Shown piece after piece: positions 57,258 to 64,000 of a DNA stretch of 64,000 bases. This DNA comes from Annona cherimola. Taxonomy: Eukaryota; Streptophyta; Magnoliopsida; Magnoliales; Annonaceae. Below the pieces are notes generated by a model, which did no database searches, was not told the origin of the DNA, and saw only the letters and a program-made list of their open reading frames with translations. Position 1 is the first letter of the stretch. Every line of letters begins with the position of its first letter. The position numbers were made by a program, and so were the translations under genes. Location: contig CM059972.1 of NCBI GenBank assembly GCA_030490835.1, positions 59,067,563 to 59,131,562 of the forward strand. Reading direction: 5' to 3'.

Positions 57258-60200
57258 TGTGATACCCAGACCTAAGTAGATTTATAAATATGATACATGT
57301 GTTATTTGAATGAATTATGGATGATTTATGATATTTATAATTTAATGGTATTTTTCAGTTAGTGTTGCAATTAAGAATGATGATTAAGACTAATCGCCAT
57401 AGCCCAAAGTGAGTCAAGATGACTAAAGGGGCTTAATGAGGATTAGGATATGCTAATGAGGCATGAATATTTATTTTAGTTTTCATGATTTAATTAATGG
57501 AGATTAAAATGAGAATTATGGAATAATGTTGGAAATCATAGAAAATTCATAACTTGACGCCTATAAGGTGGAATGAAATGAAATTTGAAAGGTAAGCTCA
57601 TGATTTTGGGCTTAATCTTATGAGAGGATTGGATTAAGGAAAAATTGATGAGATTAAGGTGATAATTATTTGATTTTAGTCTCACACTCTAAGGTTATTT
57701 TCAAAGGTTCATAACTTGACGTAGAAACATCGGTTTGAGATGAAATTTGAAACGATTGAATAAAATTATGAAATCTATGGTATGAATGGATTGAATTAAG
57801 CTAATTACCATGGAAAAGTAATTAATTAGAAAAAAGTGCTTAGTATCGACTTTGAGCACCCTAGAGTACCATAGCATTTATTAAAATACAAGTGGTTTAA
57901 TGGCTTGGTTTAATGCCCACGAGAGGTGTCAAAATGAGGTTCTTTGAGCTAGATCTTTTGGATTAATTCAAAGGCCAAAATTCTTAAAAATTCAAGTAGA
58001 TAAATGCATGGTTTAAGAGGCTAATGAGCTAGCCTCAAGGAGGCTATTGAGGTGTCATCCAAAGGGGACGTCCAAGGGATCTCTACATGGATTTTGTGAT
58101 TTTTTTAACCCAAGTCAAAACCTAGCTATGCTAAGGATAGAGAGCATGTAAATGCTCATAAATCTAAGAAGACTTGGTGGCCAAAAAAGCCATAAGGGGC
58201 TGGCATGTGGACGGTTCAAGGGGATAGCTTGGAGACCAAGTATTAGCCATGAATTAATGAATTTTCATGTAAGATAAATACCCATTTTACTTGGACATGA
58301 ATGAGCCATGTCATCAAGGGATAAGATAACCTTTAATTACCCTATCTAAGATGTGGCAAAGTGGGTCCCACAAATCAAAAATTATAAAAAGGGGAGCATA
58401 GCCAAGTGAACGTCCATTTGGGTGGAAAAATTCAAGGGGAAGAAACCCCCAAAAGAGGGCAGAAAAAAATGTGCCAATTCCAGCAAGAAAAGAGGGGAAA
58501 AATAAGAAAAAGAGAAGGAACCAAGCCAAACAAGTTGGATTCAAGTTAGATTCCATCCAAGTAAGTAAAACCAAAAGTTTTGGATCATTTGAATCAAGTT
58601 TTCTCTCTCAATTCATGAGGCATGAATATGGTTCATAAAGAAATCTTAAAGTATGAGTTATAATTCCTTGATATGTCTATTGAATGATTTTTTAAAGATT
58701 TAAATGAAATCAAGAGTTCAAGAGAGTGAAAAGGGAAGTTAGGGTTGAATTTTGAGATGAAAGCTAACTTGAAAATTCTCAAAACCCTAAATCATGTTTC
58801 TGTATAATTAAAGAATGATGATTTGGATGTAATTCATATTCTTTTAAATTACATATGTTGATTTGATAATTTGTTAAGGATTTTACCAAAAATGGAACCT
58901 AGGGTTTCAAGTAATGCCTGATTTTACCATTTTTGAGTTAAAAATGATACAAAGAAGTGCTTAAATGGTTTATGGATGAATTGTAGGGTAACGTACCCTA
59001 AATTAAGGACCCTTTGGATGACCTAAGTGGGTTGGAAGATTATGCCCTAAATCTGATTTTTTAGGGTATATGTATGGAACGTCCAAATGGGGGCCAAAAC
59101 GGGTACCTTACATGTGATTTTTATTGCTGTTTGTAAACAAATAATTTATGAATTTTATGGAGGGTAAAATACCCTAGGTTTAATTTACTTTGAGTGTCCA
59201 AAAGTATTTGAAAATATTTGCCCTAAATCTGATTTTAAGGATATATGTATGGACACGTCAAAGCAGGTCAAAATGGATGCAATATATGCACGAAAATGTT
59301 GCTGTTATGGAAGAAAATGAATTATGGATTTTAAATATGTGATAATACCCTAAATTTGGGTTAATAAAAGCATGTTTAGTTTCTGAAAATTGTGACTTAA
59401 AAATTTGTTAAGATTTAAGTCTTGAAAGAGGTGTTGAAATGATGAAAATGGATCCTAACGTTGTTGTTTTGGAACCCTATGATGAATGGATTGAAAATAT
59501 GAATTAAGAACTTAAATTAAATGTAAATTAAGGAGTTTAATCATGCTGAATAAGGACACAAGTTGCTGACTTGAGAAATTTTAAAAAACACCTAAGTTAT
59601 GTGTTGTAAGATGGGTGTATGTGGAAGGCTAAGTATGGATAAGTGGTAAATGGTTTATATGAACTACTAAAATGCAGAAATGCATGAATATGTGATGAAA
59701 TGCATAATGATGTTTCTGTATGAATGATGTTTAATTATCTAAATTTTTGAGATTAAGTTATGAAGCTTAAAACGTCACTTATATGTTTAGAATGAGCATT
59801 GACGTAGGAAAAATGGAAAATAGATGGAAAATGGTTAATGGGAGATATAAACCCCCATATGTTGATTTATGAATGTTAATTAGGTTTTTACCTTAACTAT
59901 GGGTTTAAAAGACAGTATGGAATAGATCGTATGATGCACAAGTGAGTGCCATGTATGTATACCCGACTTGGAATTCAAGTGGGTTATGTATGTTAATGGA
60001 TTATGGGTTGGAAAACTACGCAAGAAAATGAAAATGTTATGAATGCAATGCTATTCTTATATGTATAGGTAAAGGCAAAGAGATAAGCGATACGGAAAGC
60101 TAAGGCGAAGCAGGTAAGCAAGCAATTTTCTAAATGCTTTTTGTTTTATCAAAATATGAAAAAATGACTGCAAATGATGTTCTAAATGTTTCGAACTATT

Positions 60201-61321
60201 TTGCAATTGATTGATGTATTATTTCCAAGTTATTTAAGGATGGTCATTCCTTTACTTCAATATGTGTTTAAATGTTATTTCAATTATGATAAATGAATTG
60301 CTTACTATTTAGCAATGATTTATGAAAAGTGATGCAGCATGGATTTAAATGATGTTTCATTGAACCAATGTTCAAATGGATGGTGCAAAAAATTCTCTAC
60401 ATAAGAATGACAAGTTGCCATGTGTAAGAGGTATATAATGTCGGGGTGACTAAAAGTCATGCATGAAATGGAAATCAAGTAGGCTAGTTAAGGCAAAAAG
60501 CAGGACAAGGAGTCCGCCCTTATGTTGCCAAGTCGGAAGGTCTGGCGGCAAGGATAGAAAGGATCATGTTATGAAAGTGTGTTCCCCGAGTTAGTGTACC
60601 CTCACATGAAGGATTATGTCATGAATAGAAATGATGCATTTGCACATCTAATATTTATGAAATACCCAAAAATTGGAATTAAACTAGTTTACATGAATGA
60701 TTTATGAATGGTTTATGAAAATGTTTCTATTCCGTAGGCTGTTGATCACTTGGTAAGTGTCTTCTACTGAATGGAGAGAAATGGTTTTAAACAATGTTGC
60801 TTCAAAATGAATTGCCTGAAAACTCTATAGCTTGCTGATTGAGTTTCGACTCATATTTTATTTTCCAAACCCAAAGACAAGTGAAAGGAAGGAGGCAAGG
60901 AACACAGGTGGAAATTCAAGAATATATGAATTTCTATAAGTTACTTGTGAACGAATTTATAGACTTGAATGATTGTATGAATGATGACATTAAATTGAGG
61001 TTAATGTTGTATAAGGATTATGTGATGTGTTATGACTATGGATGACGAAAAATTTATGGTAAAATGTTAAGGTACGAATTATCATGATATGATTAAGTAT
61101 GAAGGCTATGAGATGACATGTATAATTCTCAAATGGTATAATGTCCTAAAAAGGCATTTGATGAAAATTAACAAGTATGAAATGGTATAAACTCTTAAGG
61201 AGTTAAGATTAAGTGGATAAATATCTAATAAGCCCGCTGTGTGACAGCCAACAATCCTGATCACGTTTACCAATCGATAGATCTTGGAGTAAGGTTGTGA
61301 CTCTCGGGTTGGGATGCCACA
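57258..61321 (+). repeat. E3 5' LTR (4064 bp)
   Basis: Starts TGTGATACCCAGACC like N1 and ends GGTTGGGATGCCACA. Shares with N1 the start block, the section around 57370-57790 (TAATCGCCATAGCCCAA), and the end block 61220-61321. A TATA box lies at 58383. It lacks the palindromic array of N1, which explains part of the length difference. An unrelated-looking stretch at 57840-58560 is specific to E3. Confidence 0.88.
58383..58390 (+). promoter_or_regulatory. Putative TATA box of the E3 LTR
   Basis: TATAAAAA followed by GGGGAGCATAGCC, in the same relative region as the S2 TATA box. Confidence 0.45.
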
Positions 61322-61326
61322 GAAGA

Positions 61327-61338
61327 TGGTATCAGAGC
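61327..61338 (+). other. E3 primer-binding site (initiator tRNA-Met)
   Basis: Perfect TGGTATCAGAGC, six bases after the LTR end. Confidence 0.93.
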
Positions 61339-62159
61339 ATGGATTGGTAAATAGGCATGGGAAGAAAATATTTGATATCATAGAGATGATATCTTAACAA
61401 GGATTTGTAGATAGACGTAGAGGAAAGAAATAGAAAATGATGAAAGAGATAGATTGAAATATATGACATATAGAATATGTATTGTCTTTTATTGTGTCTA
61501 ATTATGATGTAATGATATGATCATTTAGGAAATATAGCTGGTTTGCTATGTTTCACAATGTAGATAATGTATGAAAGAAGAATGACAAAGGGATCAAATG
61601 AGGTGAAAAAGGTGGTAAGGGGAAGCTGAGGAAAGATAAAGGATAGAAGGGAATATGAATAGATATTGGGTCAAATAATGGCACCCTACATCTATACCCC
61701 CCATACTTGAGGTTTACCACACCTCACTTAATATAGCACAAAATTGTGTTAGATTTTATCTATATTTAAGGTGCAATGTTATGATGCCATATGGGTGACA
61801 CCTAGGTATCAACTCTCTAATGATTATTGTTTAGAGTTTATGATTATGATAAAATGACAGGTTATGTAAATATCATCTGTATGTGTAAGGAAAAACAACC
61901 TTACACCATAAAAAGTGAAGATAGACATGAGAAAAGTAGGAAAAAGGAAATCCTCTTTCTTAAGATAGCAAATGAATGTATGATGTTTGATAATGATATT
62001 ATGAACATATAAATGCATTTGATTTTATGCAGATGCTAAGTGTATATGAAAATGGAAAGGTCATTGATCTTTCGAGATTATATAATTGATTATGTATGAT
62101 ATGAATTATTTTATGACAAGAAATGATATTGATATGATTTTACATGTTGTTTTCTACAA

Positions 62160-62800
62160 CATGCCTATCACCAGAGTAAGAGCTAAGGTGATCAAGGGAA
62201 AGACAATTATGAATTATGAATCTATGAGTCAACAGGGAATAAGAGAAGCCGGTGGCATATCTAAGCGACAAGGGCAGAGAGGACAAGTAAGTCCAAAAAC
62301 TCATCAATGATGGGCAAGTATAAACCCTGAGTCAAGATTTAAAAGTATTGCTGGTATAGGTAATAACTCCTACCTTAGTACCCAAATCTTTAAGGATTGA
62401 TGATACTATGATAGAAGCAAATGGGAAGGTTACCAATGCCTTTCTAACTCAGCATCCACCTGAGTCCTTAAGTGAATTAGATCATATTTAGGCTAAGAAG
62501 TGGATGACTGAAATCAAGAAGTTCTTTAAAGTTTTTCTATGTAGTGATGATCAGGAAGTTTTATGTATTACCCAATTGTTGATTTGGGAATGCTTATGAA
62601 TGGTAGGAAACCCTAATGACTACTATGCCATAACCAAGGAAGGTAACATGGCAAATTTTGATGAAAGAATTTAATAAGAAATATCTTCCACTAGGACACC
62701 AGGGTACAACTCATGTTGAGTTTGAACAAGAACAATCAGGGCAAGGACAACTTGACCCTAGAACTAAAGAACCTGGTGTAGGGAAAGAAAGGAGTAAGAA
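62160..62800 (+). pseudogene. E3 gag N-terminal part, decayed
   Basis: The ATG at 62160 starts MPITRVRAKVIKGKTIMNYE and is open to 62307. Homology to N1 gag resumes at 62376 with stops: the N1 block HPPKFSGELDHIQAEQWM corresponds to 62452-62510, here interrupted by TAG. Confidence 0.7.
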
Positions 62801-62859
62801 AGGCTAGCTCGACCAAAGCTAATCATAGCTACTAGTTGATACAAGTCTCTGCAAAATTA

Positions 62860-63040
62860 TTGCAGATAAGTATAATAAACCATGTTGGGTTAGCATGGAT
62901 GGAAGGAAAATAATGATGATGAGGGTGGTAATGTTAATGTTGATCCCCCTGCATGGTCCGACACTAGTACTATTACAGAGGAACCCATAGAAGTCTCGCC
63001 TAATAGGAGACATGATATAAGAAGGGGTCCCGATAGATGA
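62860..63040 (+). other. Short acidic open frame in E3
   Basis: A frame reading DDEGGNVNVDPPAWSDTSTI then EEPIEVSPNRRHDIRRGPDR ends in a stop at 63039. No family recognised. It has no clear start and lies between two gag parts. Confidence 0.3.
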
Positions 63041-63538
63041 TGAATTTTTCTATGTTTCATGAATGAATATGTAAGTATAAATGTATGTATCAAGCATGGA
63101 TCATGATGCTATGGTTTGCTATAATGATTTGGCATGTACATAAGTGTGATCTATATAAATGTGCTATGCCATGATGTGTTAGAATTGAGTTTTCACGATG
63201 AAATGCTTGAATTATGTGAAAGGTGTTAATACATGAATGGCGGATTATGAATAGTTATGATAACATAACTATGTATGAGGTAAGTAACTATGAATGACTA
63301 TGAGTCCGGATATTCAACAATAATTGTGAAAGTCTATGGATGTTTATGTTGATGAATGATGGAATATGACATGATTAAGATTATGTGATCTGGTTATGTT
63401 AAATTAACCATAAGATCATGAGATGCATATGCTATGACCTAACCCTAACCATGAATGAAGGTTATGTGCTCTTGATATATTCAGAAAAAGCATCATAATA
63501 GATACAAGGTCAGAATAAGAAAGAACAAGGGAAAGAAA

Positions 63539-63962
63539 ATGGCTACAGAAGTTCCCAGCCAGCATGAGGTTGGAGACACTAGTAGACCAAAAAGGGGTAG
63601 ACCAGAAACAAATGGGCAAAACTTAAGGACTTGTCAAAGGCGAGAGAATTTAAGCCCAGAAAGAAATGTGGAAGAGGAAATGGGGACAGAAAAGAGTAAG
63701 AAAGGAGGAATGGAAAAAGGTAAAGGTACCTCTAAGAAGAAGAATTCTCTGTTATGCAAAAAGTGTCAAAAGCATCAACTAGGTAAATGTTTGAAACGAT
63801 CAAATAGATGCTATAAGTGTGAACATACAGGTCATGTAGCCAAAAAGTGAGGAATGAGAGAAAATAAAAAGATGATGAAAGGATAGGTATGATACCACAG
63901 AAGTTGGTATCAGATGCTATGTTTGTAATCAGGTAGGGCACATCGCCCCAAATTGTCAGAAT
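63539..63962 (+). pseudogene. E3 gag nucleocapsid part with three cysteine clusters
   Basis: The ATG at 63539 (MATEVPSQHEVGDTSRPKRG) leads through a Lys/Glu-rich stretch into CKKCQKHQLGKC, CYKCEHTGHVAKK then a stop (TGA where the last Cys is expected, 63848-63850), and, after a gap, CYVCNQVGHIAPNC (63930-63960). CCHC fingers of this kind bind the element RNA. The serial fingers match the nucleocapsid layout of plant gypsy gag. Confidence 0.8.
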
Positions 63963-64000
63963 AAGGCACAAACGTTGCAAGGTGACGAGTTGCGTATATG

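Larger units (their letters stand above)
61322..64000 (+). mobile_element. E3 internal region, cut by the window end
   Basis: Follows the PBS and stays collinear with N1 (61430-61900 matches 19910-20400; 62330-62760 matches 20750-21430). It continues past 64000, so whether pol and a 3' LTR exist cannot be seen here. Confidence 0.8.

Overview
This is AT-rich nuclear DNA from a flowering plant. It carries four plant gene families (an ankyrin-repeat/PGG membrane protein, a FAR1-type Mutator transposase, a GRF zinc-finger protein and a PPR gene fragment). These sit among Ty3/gypsy LTR retrotransposons primed by initiator tRNA-Met, a hAT element, a Mutator-like element (MULE) and MITE-like repeats. 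All coding material is broken by stops, frameshifts or insertions, so I see no intact host gene. I cannot name the species.

Layout. 1-7154: AT-rich intergenic DNA with small tandem repeats. 7155-43973, minus strand: one ankyrin/PGG pseudogene. Its coding parts total only about 1.7 kb but are spread over about 37 kb by four independent insertions. In order of transcription these are a chromovirus, here E4 (34190-43929), inside exon 1; a 5-kb solo LTR, S2 (28101-33095), inside exon 1; a hAT element (26154-27974) inside exon 1; and a second chromovirus, E1 (9709-25189, reverse orientation), inside intron 1. E1 was in turn split by N1 (14215-22582), which has a 5.5-kb LTR. Target-site duplications are visible for S2, hAT and N1 and nearly so for E1. 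At each of the three exon 1 insertions, dropping the element and one target copy lets the reading frame continue.

44285-56330: MITE-like repeats around a 9.4-kb MULE (44690-54116). The MULE has terminal inverted repeats of about 0.5 kb. It holds a captured PPR fragment (+), a GRF/coiled-coil/transmembrane gene (-) and a FAR1-type transposase (-). The GRF gene is itself interrupted by a 2.5-kb solo LTR whose removal restores its frame. If the last FAR1 intron is spliced as its sites suggest, the FAR1 stop lies one base from the GRF start codon.

56331-57257: unassigned DNA ending in palindromic AAGTCGACTT-type repeats. 57258-64000: the 5' LTR, primer-binding site and gag region of a third relative of N1/S2, element E3, which runs off the window.

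The most interesting parts are the two-gene MULE with its captured PPR fragment, the 37-kb ankyrin pseudogene that records the order of insertions, and a tRNA-like segment inside the E4 LTR. All similarities are by-eye readings of motifs; no database search was run.
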